Part shown: positions 27,921 through 36,938 of the stretch, piece by piece
Layout: each line of letters opens with the position of its first letter
Position numbering within the stretch: the first letter of the stretch is position 1
Assembly: GCF_016714285.1 (NCBI RefSeq)
Contig: NZ_JADJNN010000009.1
Location: 124,001-188,000, forward strand
From: Nannocystis sp.
Lineage (GTDB): Bacteria > Myxococcota_A > Polyangia > Nannocystales > Nannocystaceae
Length of the DNA stretch: 64,000 nucleotides
Direction of reading: 5' to 3'
The notes under the pieces: model-generated
The model's input: the letters and a program-made list of their open reading frames with translations, nothing else
Database searches by the model: none
Told to the model about the DNA's origin: nothing
Program-made: the position numbers and the translations under genes

Positions 27921-29393
27921 ATGCAGAGATTGGCGCTGTGGGTGGTGGCGGTGGGTCTGGCGAGCGGGTGCGGCGATTCGGGCGGCGGCTCGGCGGGTGA
28001 CACGACCAGCGCGGCGAGCACGGGCAGCAGCGGCCCGGCGCCGACGACGAGTGATGCCACGGGCACCGGCGACGCCGGAACGAGCGGCGTCCCGACGACC
28101 GGGGTCAGCGAGGGCCTGACGACCAGCAGCGGCGACACGACCGGCGCGGGCGAGGCCAGCGACGCGACGAGCAGCGGCGGCACGAGCACGGGTGAGGTCA
28201 GCAGCGGCAGCAGCAGCGGCGGCGACGCGAGCACGGGCGAGCCGGTCAATCACCCGCCGGTGTGGGATTCGCAGCCGAAGGTCGACGTGGTGCTGGAGGA
28301 CGTGTACATCAGCAACTTCACGCCGAACCAGATCTTCCTCGCGTCGTCGCGGACCGACGAGATCCGGGTGCACGACGCCGAGACCCTGGCGCTCGTGCTG
28401 ACGTGGACCCACCCGGCCTTTAGTAAGGTCAATTCGCCGGTGTACACGTATGGGCCGAACGGGACGGCCTTCAACGAGCGCGGAAACCTCGTGGTGGCCG
28501 CTTACGCCGATTTTGTGGAATTTAGCGACTACGGGATCGAGTACAAGGTCTATCCCAAGATGGCGGCGGAGGCGACGGAGAACATCATCTTCGACGCGCT
28601 CGGCAATCTCTATACCACCACCGCGACCGGCGGCACGGACAAGCTCAATCAGTACAGCGCCAAGGACTACGCGTTCAAGCAGACGATCGCGCTGCCGCCG
28701 GGCGCGGGCCAGCTGACGGGCATCACCTTCGACGGCAGCGGCCGGCTCTACGTCGCCAGCCAGACCGGCAACGCGATCCACGTGTCGGACGTGAACGTCG
28801 ACTTCGAGGTGTTCACGTGGGTGCAGAAGCTGAGCGGCGCGGGCAACCCGGGCAACTTCGAGGGCCTGCAGTTCAACGCGACCGGCGAGCTGGTCGCGGC
28901 CGCGGGCGACCTGGTGCGCTACGACGTGATGGGCGGGGTGAAGCTCGGCACCTTCGACGACCCGAAGGATGCATACCCGGTGCCGCTGCGGGTCGACAAC
29001 AAGGGCAATATCTACACATCGGACTACGAGAACGGCTCGGGCACGGCGCCGGCCGACATCTTCAAGTTCAGCTCGGCCGGCGACCCGATCGCCAGCATCA
29101 ATGACCCGGGCCTGTTCGGCCCCTTCGGCCTCGCCATCTCGGGGACGGTGCTGGCCGGCGACCCGCCGGTCGAGTGGAGCTACCAGCTGGCGGCCAGCGA
29201 CCCAGACGGTGACCCGCTGAGCTATTCGCTGGTCAAGGGCCCGGTCGGCATGATGCTCGACGATAACACCAAGATCCTGAGCTGGCTGGTGACCAGCGAG
29301 GATATCGGCCAGTACGAGGTCACGCTCGAGGTCTCGGACGGCAAGGGCGGGGTGACGCCGCAGGTGTTCGTGCTGGTCGTCAGCGCCGGCTGA
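27921..29393 (+). CDS. Secreted lipoprotein with beta-propeller-like and Ig/cadherin-like domains
   Basis: 490 residues. ATG 27921 is preceded by GGAGG with 8-nt spacing. The signal ends in lipobox ASGC at residue 17, followed by a 90-residue Ser/Thr/Gly/Asp linker and then a region with repeated strands of the type G.LYVASQTGNAIHV and GNIYTSDYENG, suggesting an NHL/SMP-30-like propeller. The last 90 residues (SYQLAASDPDGDPLSYSLVKGPVGMMLD) match a cadherin/dystroglycan-like putative-Ig domain. It is probably anchored at the cell surface, perhaps in adhesion or ligand binding. No enzyme motif is seen. Confidence 0.75.
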   Translation: MQRLALWVVAVGLASGCGDSGGGSAGDTTSAASTGSSGPAPTTSDATGTGDAGTSGVPTTGVSEGLTTSSGDTTGAGEASDATSSGGTSTGEVSSGSSSGGDASTGEPVNHPPVWDSQPKVDVVLEDVYISNFTPNQIFLASSRTDEIRVHDAETLALVLTWTHPAFSKVNSPVYTYGPNGTAFNERGNLVVAAYADFVEFSDYGIEYKVYPKMAAEATENIIFDALGNLYTTTATGGTDKLNQYSAKDYAFKQTIALPPGAGQLTGITFDGSGRLYVASQTGNAIHVSDVNVDFEVFTWVQKLSGAGNPGNFEGLQFNATGELVAAAGDLVRYDVMGGVKLGTFDDPKDAYPVPLRVDNKGNIYTSDYENGSGTAPADIFKFSSAGDPIASINDPGLFGPFGLAISGTVLAGDPPVEWSYQLAASDPDGDPLSYSLVKGPVGMMLDDNTKILSWLVTSEDIGQYEVTLEVSDGKGGVTPQVFVLVVSAG

Positions 29394-29448
29394 CAGGTTG
29401 ACGACGCCGGCCTTGACAGGCCGCGGTCGCCGTGGCTTGCTCGCGCTC

Positions 29449-30345
29449 ATGATCGCGCTTCGACGGGCGGTAGTGTTTGTGGGCACCTTCCTCGCGGGAT
29501 GCTCCGGCCCGGACGACTCGGACGCGAGCATCACCAGCGCTGGCCCGACGATCACCAGCGCGGGAATGACCAGCTCGGGCACCGACGAGGGCCTCGCCTG
29601 CGTGCCTGGTGCGCAGAGCTCGTGCGCTTGCCTCGGCGGCCCGGACGGCGTGCAGGTTTGCCGCCCGGACGGCTCTGGCTACGAGCCGTGCCAGGGCTGC
29701 GACGCGGGCAGCGGCGGCGAGGAGGGCAGCTCGAGCCCGACCTCGGATACGTCGGAGAGCGCCACGACGCTCGTGACCACGGCGGGCGTGACCGAGACGG
29801 GTACCAGCGGCGACGCGCTCCCGTGCCCGGGCGGCCCCGACGAGATCGACCTCCATCAGGCGACTCTCTTCGACAATCCGCCCAACCTCGCGGACTGGCC
29901 GGTGACGACGACCCTCACCGAGATCGACTTCACCGCCGACGGCGTTCACGTCCTCTTCTCGAAGATCGATGGACCGGATCGCTGGCCCGACATTGTTCCG
30001 CCCGGGTGGGACGGTCCGCTGCAGTACACTCTCGGGATGGCCGAGTGCATCGATGGGCAATGGTATGCGTCGGCGGCGATCCAATATTGGTACGGTCTGT
30101 CGGCCTCGGGCGGCAACGTCGCGCTCGAGAATCAAGTCGCGATGAACTGGTATTACGACGCCGGGCGTTGGGGCACGCTGGCCGGCCGCCAGCCGGCGAC
30201 GGGCGAGATCATCGGCATCTTCGTGGTGGCGGGGAACGCCCGCGCCGTGCACGAGGACGACCCGCTGCAGTCGCCGGTCATGGAGCGCTCGAACGTCGTG
30301 CTCGTGCCCATGCCGGACCTCAACGGGGCGGCCCACAGCTTCTGA
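29449..30345 (+). CDS. Lipoprotein, function unknown
   Basis: 298 residues from ATG 29449, the start that places lipobox LAGC at residue 18. Next come a short cysteine-rich knot (CVPGAQSSCACLGGPDGVQVC...YEPCQGC), a Ser/Thr linker, and a 170-residue C-terminal domain rich in Trp and Tyr (FDNPPNLADWPVTTTLTEI, IDGQWYASAAIQYWYGL). The C-terminal domain looks like a beta-sandwich, possibly carbohydrate-binding. The Cys motif is common in myxobacterial lipoproteins. The gene follows the previous lipoprotein by 55 nt and may share its transcript. Confidence 0.7.
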   Translation: MIALRRAVVFVGTFLAGCSGPDDSDASITSAGPTITSAGMTSSGTDEGLACVPGAQSSCACLGGPDGVQVCRPDGSGYEPCQGCDAGSGGEEGSSSPTSDTSESATTLVTTAGVTETGTSGDALPCPGGPDEIDLHQATLFDNPPNLADWPVTTTLTEIDFTADGVHVLFSKIDGPDRWPDIVPPGWDGPLQYTLGMAECIDGQWYASAAIQYWYGLSASGGNVALENQVAMNWYYDAGRWGTLAGRQPATGEIIGIFVVAGNARAVHEDDPLQSPVMERSNVVLVPMPDLNGAAHSF

Positions 30346-30455
30346 CGGGCCGCGCGGCTGTCACCGCAGCGTTGAAGCTCGCTGGCGGGGTCGCCTACGC
30401 TGGCTCCCTGATGGAGAGTGACACGGCAATGGCCACAACCCCGGTGCCTCGCTGC

Positions 30456-33086
30456 TCACATGGGGGTGAGCACGACCACCGCGGTCGAAAGTCCGTCGAC
30501 CTGGACGGTGACGCCGTCGCTCAGCAGGGCCTGACCGGTCGCGGCGGGGAGCGGCGTGGCGTGCAGGGCCTCGGTGACGGCGTAATTGGCGGCGGGGTCG
30601 AGCTGCAGGGCGGCGGCGTCGCGCAGCTCGACGTGGACTGGGCCTGCGGCGGTGTTGTCGTTGATCACGAACAGGTAGAGGGCCGCGGGGCTGCGGCGGG
30701 CCCACGCGAGGTGGCGGATCCCGGTCGCCCGGACGGCGGGCTCAATGCCGGCCTGGTCGGTGATGAAGCGTGCGAGCGTGCGGCTATTCTGGAGCTCGTT
30801 TGCGGGCAGGATGTAATAGTCGTCCTGGTTGTAGCGGGCCCACAGGTTGGCGCCGACGAAGATCCGCCGGCCGGCGGCGTCGTCGGCGATGTATGCGACG
30901 ACGTCGCCGTTGTCGCCGAAGGGCTCGGTGCGCTCCCACAGGAAGGGCGCGAAGGCCGGGCCGTCCGGGGCCTCCCAGAAGCTCGCGTACCAGTAGCTGG
31001 GGAGCTTGCCCTGATAGCCAGTGAAGTCGGCGTTGACGGGGCCCGAGCGCGACGGGCCGACCCACACCCACTGGCCGGCGGGGACCCCGGGGAAGAGGGT
31101 CTGCGAGAGGTGCGAGGAGGCGGGAGTCGGCACGAAGTCGGCGCCGCGCTGGCCGGGCCACAGCATCTGGACCAGGGTCCCGCCGGCGGCGACATATTCG
31201 GCGAGCATGGTCGCGGTGGGGTCGTCGATGAAGTCCGGGTTGGGATAGAAGACGAGGTCGAAGTTGACGAGCTCGTCGGCGGCGAGGGTGCGGGCGTCGC
31301 GGATCACGGGGTTGATGCCGGCGTGGGCGAGCCAGCCGAACAGGGCCGGCATCTCCATGGTGTAGAAGCGCTGGAGGTCGTCGAGCAGGCCACCCTGGGG
31401 TGCGGCGTAGTTTCCGTTGGCGAGCACCAGCACGCGGTCGGTGACCTCTCGTGCGGTGAGCAGATCTTGCCCGTGGGTCTGCAGCAGCGCGCCCCAGCGG
31501 GCCATGACGTCGTAGCGGCCGGTCTTGCTGCCATCGGCGGTGAGCGCCGCCTGATAATCGTAGTCTGAATTGTCGAGGTTGAGGCCGTCGCGGATCACAT
31601 AGAAGCTGGCGCCCTTGAGGCCGCGGCCGATGGATCGCGCGAGCAGCTGGTCGGTGGCCGCGGGGGCGACCTTGGGGTGGCCGAGGATCGGGTAGGCGTA
31701 GAATCCGCCCTGCAGCTCGGCGGCGTAGGCGAAGTCCTGGGGCCCGGTGGCGAGGTCGCCGTGATGGTCGTAGAGGCGGGTGAAGTAGTCGGCCTGGAAG
31801 GGCTGGTCCTGGAGGTTGTTGTTGGTCGTGAATTGTTTGGGGTAGAGGTCGAGGCCAGCCACGCCGATCGCGTTCTTGGTCGGGCCGTCGTGGACCAGGA
31901 CGTTGCGCAGCGGGAGGTCGTCGAACAGCAGGGTGAAGGGCGAGTCGTTGGTGAAGTGCAGGGCGGCCGGCGGGGCGAAGCCCTCGGCGACGATCATGGC
32001 CTGCAGCTCGGCCAGGTAGGCGCCGGCGTAGGCTTGACCGGCCCAGTACCAGTCGGCGTACCATGGGTTCTTCGGCCATTCGCCCGCGCCTGCGCCGGGC
32101 TTGCTGGTGGGCGGAGCGACCGCGGCGAAGCTCTTGTGGGCGGTCTTGTAGCGGGCATTCAGGGCGTCGATATCCTTGTACTTCTGCTGCAGGAAATCGC
32201 GGTAGAAGGCGAGGGCGGTGTCGGAATAATCGACGCCGCCGAAGCGGTCGCCCCAGTACAGGTTGGTCTCGTTGTCGACTTGAACGGCGACGATGCAGCC
32301 GCCCAGGTGCGGCCGCGCGACCGCGAAGGCGGCGGCGTACCAGGCCTTCACGGCGGCGAGGTAGGTCTTGTGCAGGTAGGTCGGCTGGCGCTGGGTCGCG
32401 TCGTTGGTCGGCGAGTAGGTCCACAGGGCGCCGTTGGCGTCGCGCACCAGCGCCTCGGGGTGGTTGTCCTTGAACCACTGAGGGACGGCGCCGAAGGTGC
32501 CAAAGCCGCGCGGCCACTCGCCGGTGATCAGCGGACCTGGCTTGAAGACCACGTGCATGCCGCGGCCGCAGGCCATGTCGAGGAATACGCCGAGGTCGCG
32601 CGCGCCGGTGAAGTCGTAGGTATCGGGCGCCGGGCTATGATAGTCCCAGGGTACGTAGGTGCTGACCATGTTCATGCCCGCGGCCTGCATCGCGTCGAGG
32701 GTCGCGGCCCACATCGCGTGCGTCTTCTGGACGTCGAAGTCGGGGTCGCGGACGCGAAAGTAGTGGAGGTCGCCGCCGTAGAGGAAGGTCGGGACGCCGT
32801 CGATGCGCAGGGCGTCGCCGGCGATCTCGACGTGCGGCGGCGGGTCGCCGGTGCTGCTGTCCGGGTCGCCGGTGCTGCTGCCCGTCGTGTTGGTGCTGGC
32901 GTCGGAGCTCGCGGCGCTGGTCGTTGGCGACGATGGGCCGGTGGCGTCGGTGGGGCCGGTGGGGCCGGTGGGGCTGCCGGGGCTGCTGCTCGACTCACTC
33001 GTCGTCGTCCCGCTGCCGCCGCTGTTGCCACCGCAGGCAAAAGCGAGGAGCAGGAGGGTGAGCCGAGTTCGACGCGAGGCGTGCAC
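30456..33086 (-). CDS. Glycoside hydrolase, beta-galactosidase (GH35/GH42-like) lipoprotein
   Basis: 876 residues. The GTG start at 33086 is chosen because it gives an ideal short lipoprotein signal (RRTRLTLLLLAFAC); the frame is open for 440 nt more, but that part is the reverse of a transposase remnant. After a Thr/Ser/Gly linker of about 60 residues comes the TIM barrel: DGVPTFLYGGDLHYFRV (typical of GH35 N termini), MNMVSTYVPWDYHSPAPDTYDFTGARDL, FKPGPLITGEWPRGFG and VAVQVDNETNLYWG, where NE holds the likely acid/base Glu. C-terminal beta domains follow. It should act on beta-galactosides outside the cell. The exact GH family needs a profile search, since a GH42-type insert is also possible. 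Confidence 0.8.
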   Translation of the reverse strand: MHASRRTRLTLLLLAFACGGNSGGSGTTTSESSSSPGSPTGPTGPTDATGPSSPTTSAASSDASTNTTGSSTGDPDSSTGDPPPHVEIAGDALRIDGVPTFLYGGDLHYFRVRDPDFDVQKTHAMWAATLDAMQAAGMNMVSTYVPWDYHSPAPDTYDFTGARDLGVFLDMACGRGMHVVFKPGPLITGEWPRGFGTFGAVPQWFKDNHPEALVRDANGALWTYSPTNDATQRQPTYLHKTYLAAVKAWYAAAFAVARPHLGGCIVAVQVDNETNLYWGDRFGGVDYSDTALAFYRDFLQQKYKDIDALNARYKTAHKSFAAVAPPTSKPGAGAGEWPKNPWYADWYWAGQAYAGAYLAELQAMIVAEGFAPPAALHFTNDSPFTLLFDDLPLRNVLVHDGPTKNAIGVAGLDLYPKQFTTNNNLQDQPFQADYFTRLYDHHGDLATGPQDFAYAAELQGGFYAYPILGHPKVAPAATDQLLARSIGRGLKGASFYVIRDGLNLDNSDYDYQAALTADGSKTGRYDVMARWGALLQTHGQDLLTAREVTDRVLVLANGNYAAPQGGLLDDLQRFYTMEMPALFGWLAHAGINPVIRDARTLAADELVNFDLVFYPNPDFIDDPTATMLAEYVAAGGTLVQMLWPGQRGADFVPTPASSHLSQTLFPGVPAGQWVWVGPSRSGPVNADFTGYQGKLPSYWYASFWEAPDGPAFAPFLWERTEPFGDNGDVVAYIADDAAGRRIFVGANLWARYNQDDYYILPANELQNSRTLARFITDQAGIEPAVRATGIRHLAWARRSPAALYLFVINDNTAAGPVHVELRDAAALQLDPAANYAVTEALHATPLPAATGQALLSDGVTVQVDGLSTAVVVLTPM

Positions 33087-33129
33087 GGGCCGAGATTGGC
33101 GCGCATCCGCGCCGGACGGCAAGCACTGA

Positions 33130-33920
33130 AATGGGGTCAGGACAGCGACCGTGGGTCTCGCCGCGCGGACGGACGGCAGTCTTGCCGCCGGCTCAGGCGG
33201 TGCCAGGTGCGGGCCGGCCAGCCCGAGCTGCTGCAAGCAGGCGGCCAGCGCAGCGTCGAGGTCCAGGTCGTCGTTCTCGGCGACGGAGGCGGTGGCCTTG
33301 TGGACCTGCGCGAGCACGGCCGGCCTTCGGCATGCACCTTCACGCCGCGACCACGGTCGACGGCCCAGGGCCGCAAGCAGCTCGAGAGGGTCTGCCGCTA
33401 CATGTTGCGCCCACCCTTCGCCCTCGGGCGCCGTCCAGGCGCTCCCCGATGGTCGCGTGCGCGTCCACTTCAAGGCCGCCTGGCGCAGCGGCGCCGCCCA
33501 TGCCGACATGAGCGCCGACAAGTTCATAGCCAGGTTGTCCGCCCTCGTGCCGCCGCCGGGCTTTCACATGACGAGATACTTCGGTGTGTTCGCAAATCGC
33601 CATCATCTTCGCGCCCGCATCATTCCGCCGTCCCCCGTCCCGACGCCCGGGCAGCAGCTCGCGCTCGGCCTCGCGGCCTCCGCGAACGACAAGCCCGACG
33701 ACGACACCGAATCCTCGCCGCGGCCGCCCCAGCATCGGCTGGGCCAAGCTCCTCGCCCGCGTGTTCGCCGTCGACGTCACCCTCTGTCGCAAGTGCGGTG
33801 GCCGCATGCGCATCCTCGAGGTCGTTGATACCGCCGACGACATCGACCGCGTTCTCCACGGCGCCCGCGCGCCACCCCGGCCCCATCCTCCCGCACAGGT
33901 CTTGTTGTTCCCCGGCTGAC
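33130..33920 (+). pseudogene. IS91-family transposase remnant, C-terminal part
   Basis: Only the C-terminal third of a Y2 (IS91/IS801-like) rolling-circle transposase is left, spread over three frames. It includes a GMHLHAATTVDG stretch near 33330, RKQLERVCRYMLRPPFA near 33370, DGRVRVHFKAAWR...FIARLSALVPPPGFHMTRYFGVFANRHHLR near 33450-33610, and WAKLLARVFAVDVTLCRKCGGRMRILEVVDT (zinc-ribbon-like CxxC) ending at 33919. The catalytic HUH and Tyr region is missing, so it cannot be active. The last 50 nt of the gene plus 150 nt downstream recur inverted at 35317-35562. Confidence 0.8.
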
Positions 33921-34067
33921 CGAGGCGGTCGAGGAGATCGCCTCCGGCACCCACCTCGTGCAACACGCTCCAGAACTCGATGACCGAAGCCGTCCGAGGT
34001 CGAGCTCCAGCTTCACCAACGGCTCGCGTCGTGGACCATCGCCTCTCTGGTACTCGACCCGCCACCA
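33869..34067 (+). mobile_element. IS91-like 3' end, left copy of a ~200-bp inverted repeat
   Basis: This begins in the last codons of the transposase remnant (GCGCCACCCC...) and runs to CCGCCACCA. It matches the reverse complement of 35317-35562 at roughly 95% by eye, apart from a ~42-bp insertion in the right copy. In IS91 elements the region after the transposase gene holds the replication origin end (oriIS). Confidence 0.75.
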
Positions 34068-34196
34068 GAATTCCCGCCTGAAACTTCTTGACCGCGTAGA
34101 GGGCTGTGGCCGCGGCATGGTGTCATGGTGGCGGTTCGTCTGGCGGCGCACAAGCTCTTGGCAGGGCAGCGGCGGTCGTCTATCCTGCCGGCGAAC

Positions 34197-35240
34197 ATGG
34201 TTCGGGGGATCTGGCGTGGCGTGGCGTTTTGCCTGACGGGATGTGTGTATGCAAACCCGGCGTTCGACGTCGGCGATGCGAGCGGCGGCGGTGCGGGTAG
34301 CGGCGGTGCAAGCACCGGCGGCGACAGCACCGGCAGTCCGACGAGCGGTGCGAGCAGCGGCGACGGGGGCAGCGGGAGTACGACGGGGGGCGCCTGCGGG
34401 GACGGGCCGGACGCGGACAGCGACGGACAGCCCGATGTCTGCGACCCGTGCCCAGACGACGCGGCGAACGACGCGGACGGCGACGGTCTGTGCGGCGACG
34501 CCGATCCGTGTCCGACGGGCGTCGAGGCGGACGCGGACGGCGACGGGGTGTGTGACCGGGCCGACGTGTGCCCGGGGTCTGATGATGCGCTCGACGGCGA
34601 CCTGGATGGTGTGGCGGACGGCTGCGATCTGTGCCCGCAAGCTCCGGACGACGATGGCGACGGGGATGGCGTATGTGGGGACATTGACAACTGTCCGATG
34701 CTGGCGAACGAGGGGCAGGCGGACGGCGACGGCGACGGGCGCGGAGATGCGTGCGATGTGTGCAAGGATCCGCCCTTTGCCGACGACCAGGCCGACTATG
34801 ACGGCGATGGGATCGCGTGCGAGGCGGACCTCTGTCAGCTCGACGGGCCGACGCCGCCGAGCTATCCGAACGCGGTCGGGCCGCACGCGGAGATCACGAT
34901 CGTGGACGCGAAGATCGACGGCGGGGGCAACCTCGGGGTGGTGGCGCCGGGCGCGAATATCTCGCTGCAATACACGTGGAAGGTCAATTTCTGCGAGTGC
35001 CCGGGCTGTTATACGCAGGCGATGGTGGGGATCGTGGGGCAGCCGCCGGTGCAGTGTTTCTGGAATTTGGGGGTCGAGTACAATTGTCATGGATACCAGG
35101 ACACCGAGGTGCAAGGGTTCCAGGCGCCGAACCAGGCGGGGACCTATGTGTTTCGCTTTAACCGAGACTATCAGGACAATTGGTGCAACCCGAACAAGGA
35201 GCTCGATTCGCCGATCTTCGCGGCGTTCTGCGTGAAGTAG
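34197..35240 (+). CDS. Thrombospondin type-3 repeat lipoprotein
   Basis: 347 residues, start ATG 34197, lipobox LTGC at residue 15. A Gly/Ser/Thr linker leads into 5-6 thrombospondin type-3 repeats of the form DADGDGVCDRADVCPG and DNCPMLANEGQADGDGDGRGDACD (residues about 75-205), which bind calcium and make a stiff stalk. The C-terminal 130 residues (ITIVDAKIDGGGNLGVVAPGAN, six Cys) form an unrecognised beta domain. It is the only gene between the two inverted IS91-like ends, so it may have been carried or bracketed by the element. Confidence 0.8.
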   Translation: MVRGIWRGVAFCLTGCVYANPAFDVGDASGGGAGSGGASTGGDSTGSPTSGASSGDGGSGSTTGGACGDGPDADSDGQPDVCDPCPDDAANDADGDGLCGDADPCPTGVEADADGDGVCDRADVCPGSDDALDGDLDGVADGCDLCPQAPDDDGDGDGVCGDIDNCPMLANEGQADGDGDGRGDACDVCKDPPFADDQADYDGDGIACEADLCQLDGPTPPSYPNAVGPHAEITIVDAKIDGGGNLGVVAPGANISLQYTWKVNFCECPGCYTQAMVGIVGQPPVQCFWNLGVEYNCHGYQDTEVQGFQAPNQAGTYVFRFNRDYQDNWCNPNKELDSPIFAAFCVK

Positions 35241-35316
35241 GACTCGTCGACCGTGCGCCCGCCGAGGGCACCGCCCTCGGGACAGCATGGGCGCGAGGCA
35301 TCACGGCCACCTCCGT

Positions 35317-35562
35317 TGGTGGCGGGTCGAGTACCAGAGAGGCGGATGGTCCACGGACGCGAGCCGTTGGTGAAGCTGGAGCTCGACCTCGGACGGCTCG
35401 GTCATCGAGTTCTGGAGCGCGTTGCGCGAGGTGGGTGCCGGAGGCGATCTCCTCGACCGCCTCGGCCGAGCGAGCCACATGCAGGGGTGAGCACGACGCC
35501 GGACCGCCCGGTCAGCCGGGGAACAACAAGACCTGTGCGGGAGGATGGGGCTGGGGTGGCGC
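35317..35562 (-). mobile_element. IS91-like 3' end, right (inverted) copy
   Basis: The reverse complement of 33869-34067 with about 42 extra bases (around 35473-35515) inserted after the transposase stop position. The flanks of the two copies differ, so this is a separate insertion or a duplicated end, not a hairpin of the genomic sequence alone. Confidence 0.75.
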
Positions 35563-35632
35563 TCGAGCTGGTGGAGGCGCGTACCTGTACTTTGTTAAAG
35601 TGCTGATATTACCAAGTGATTCGCCACAATCT

Positions 35633-36865
35633 CTACTCCTCGACGAAGTCGAGGTCGCGGCCGAAGGTCTCCTCGAGCTGCCACACGCTCAGCAGGGCGA
35701 CACTGAGGCACGCGACGCCGACGCCGAGGGCCGCACCGGGCACGCCGAGCTCCGGCTTCAGCGCCTGGAAGCTGGCGGTGAGCAGGGGCACCGCGCCGCG
35801 CACGAAGTTCGGCGCGGTGGTGGTGACGGTGGCACGCAGGTTGGTGCCGAATTGTTCCGAGGCGGTGGTGACGAACACCGCCCAGTAGCCGCTGGCCAGG
35901 CCGACGCCGGCGCAGGTGGCATAGAAGGTGGCGAGCGAGCGGCCGCCGAGGCCGAGGTAGAGGCCGAGAGTCACGGCGGTGAGGCCGATGAACAGTGCCA
36001 TGACCTTGCGGCGCGACCGCAGCAGCTGGCTCAGGGTGCCGCTGGCGAGGTCGCCGAGGGCGATGCCGACGTAGGCCCAGAGCACGGCGTAGGCGGCGTT
36101 CGGGGCCGGGTCGAGGCCGAGCGCGGCGCCCATCTCGGGGGCGAGTGAGACGAGGATCGCGAACACGAACCAGATCGGCAGGCCGCTGAGGATCACGGCG
36201 AGGTAGCGGCGCAGGCGACCGAGGTCGGTGAACAGCTGGAAGAAATCGCCGCGGCGGACACCGCCGCGCTGCTGGAGGCCGGCGAACATGCCGGACTCGT
36301 GCACGCCGATGCGCAGGGCGAGCAGCAGGAGGCCCATGCCGCCGCCGACGTAGTAGGCGGTGCGCCAGTGCAGGGCGTCGCCGAGCAGGCCGGCGGCGAT
36401 GCCCCCCATGAGGCCGACGCCGGCGACCACCATGGTGCCGTAGCCGCGGCCCTGGATCGACATCAGCTCGGCGACGAGGGTGATGCCAGCGCCGAGCTCA
36501 CCCGCGAGGCCGACGCCGGCGACCAGGCGCAGCCACGCGTAGGTGTCGACGTCGCTGACCATGCCGTTGAGGATGTTGGCCAGCGAGTACAGCAAGATCG
36601 ACCCGAACAGCACGGACAGGCGGCCGCGCTTGTCGCCCAGCACGCCCCACAAGATCCCGCCGAGCAGCATGCCGTACATCTGCATGTCGAGCAGACGCAG
36701 GCCCTGGGTGGTGAGCGCCTCGCCGGACAGACCGAGCTCGCCGAGGCTCTTCATGCGGATGACGCTGAACAGGATCAGGTCGTAGATGTCGACGAAATAG
36801 CCGAGCGCGGCCACCAGCACGGCGAGGTAGGTGGCCCGATTCGTGGCGGCTCCGGGGTCGCGCAT
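35633..36865 (-). CDS. MFS transporter (metabolite/proton symporter type)
   Basis: 410 residues from ATG 36865, with 12 predicted membrane helices. The N-terminal half carries FVDIYDLILFSVI in TM1, and GVLGDKRGRLSVLFGSILLYSLANILNG is the conserved D-K/R-R-G-R loop between TM2 and TM3. A second, weaker copy of that loop (LLRSRRKVMALFIGL) marks the second half. The pattern is closest to the metabolite:H+ symporter and sugar porter branches. The substrate is unknown. It diverges from the cysteine desulfurase gene with 73 nt between the starts. Confidence 0.85.
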   Translation of the reverse strand: MRDPGAATNRATYLAVLVAALGYFVDIYDLILFSVIRMKSLGELGLSGEALTTQGLRLLDMQMYGMLLGGILWGVLGDKRGRLSVLFGSILLYSLANILNGMVSDVDTYAWLRLVAGVGLAGELGAGITLVAELMSIQGRGYGTMVVAGVGLMGGIAAGLLGDALHWRTAYYVGGGMGLLLLALRIGVHESGMFAGLQQRGGVRRGDFFQLFTDLGRLRRYLAVILSGLPIWFVFAILVSLAPEMGAALGLDPAPNAAYAVLWAYVGIALGDLASGTLSQLLRSRRKVMALFIGLTAVTLGLYLGLGGRSLATFYATCAGVGLASGYWAVFVTTASEQFGTNLRATVTTTAPNFVRGAVPLLTASFQALKPELGVPGAALGVGVACLSVALLSVWQLEETFGRDLDFVEE

Positions 36866-36938
36866 CGCCTCCTTGGTACCACAGGTCGCCACGCGGTGAT
36901 GACGCGGTGACGGCGGCCGTGTAGGCTCGCGGCCCGCG

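Noticed and set aside
33087..33527. N-terminal extension of the GH35-like protein
   Set aside because: The extra 147 residues are the reverse strand of the transposase remnant, and the GTG at 33086 gives a proper lipoprotein signal.
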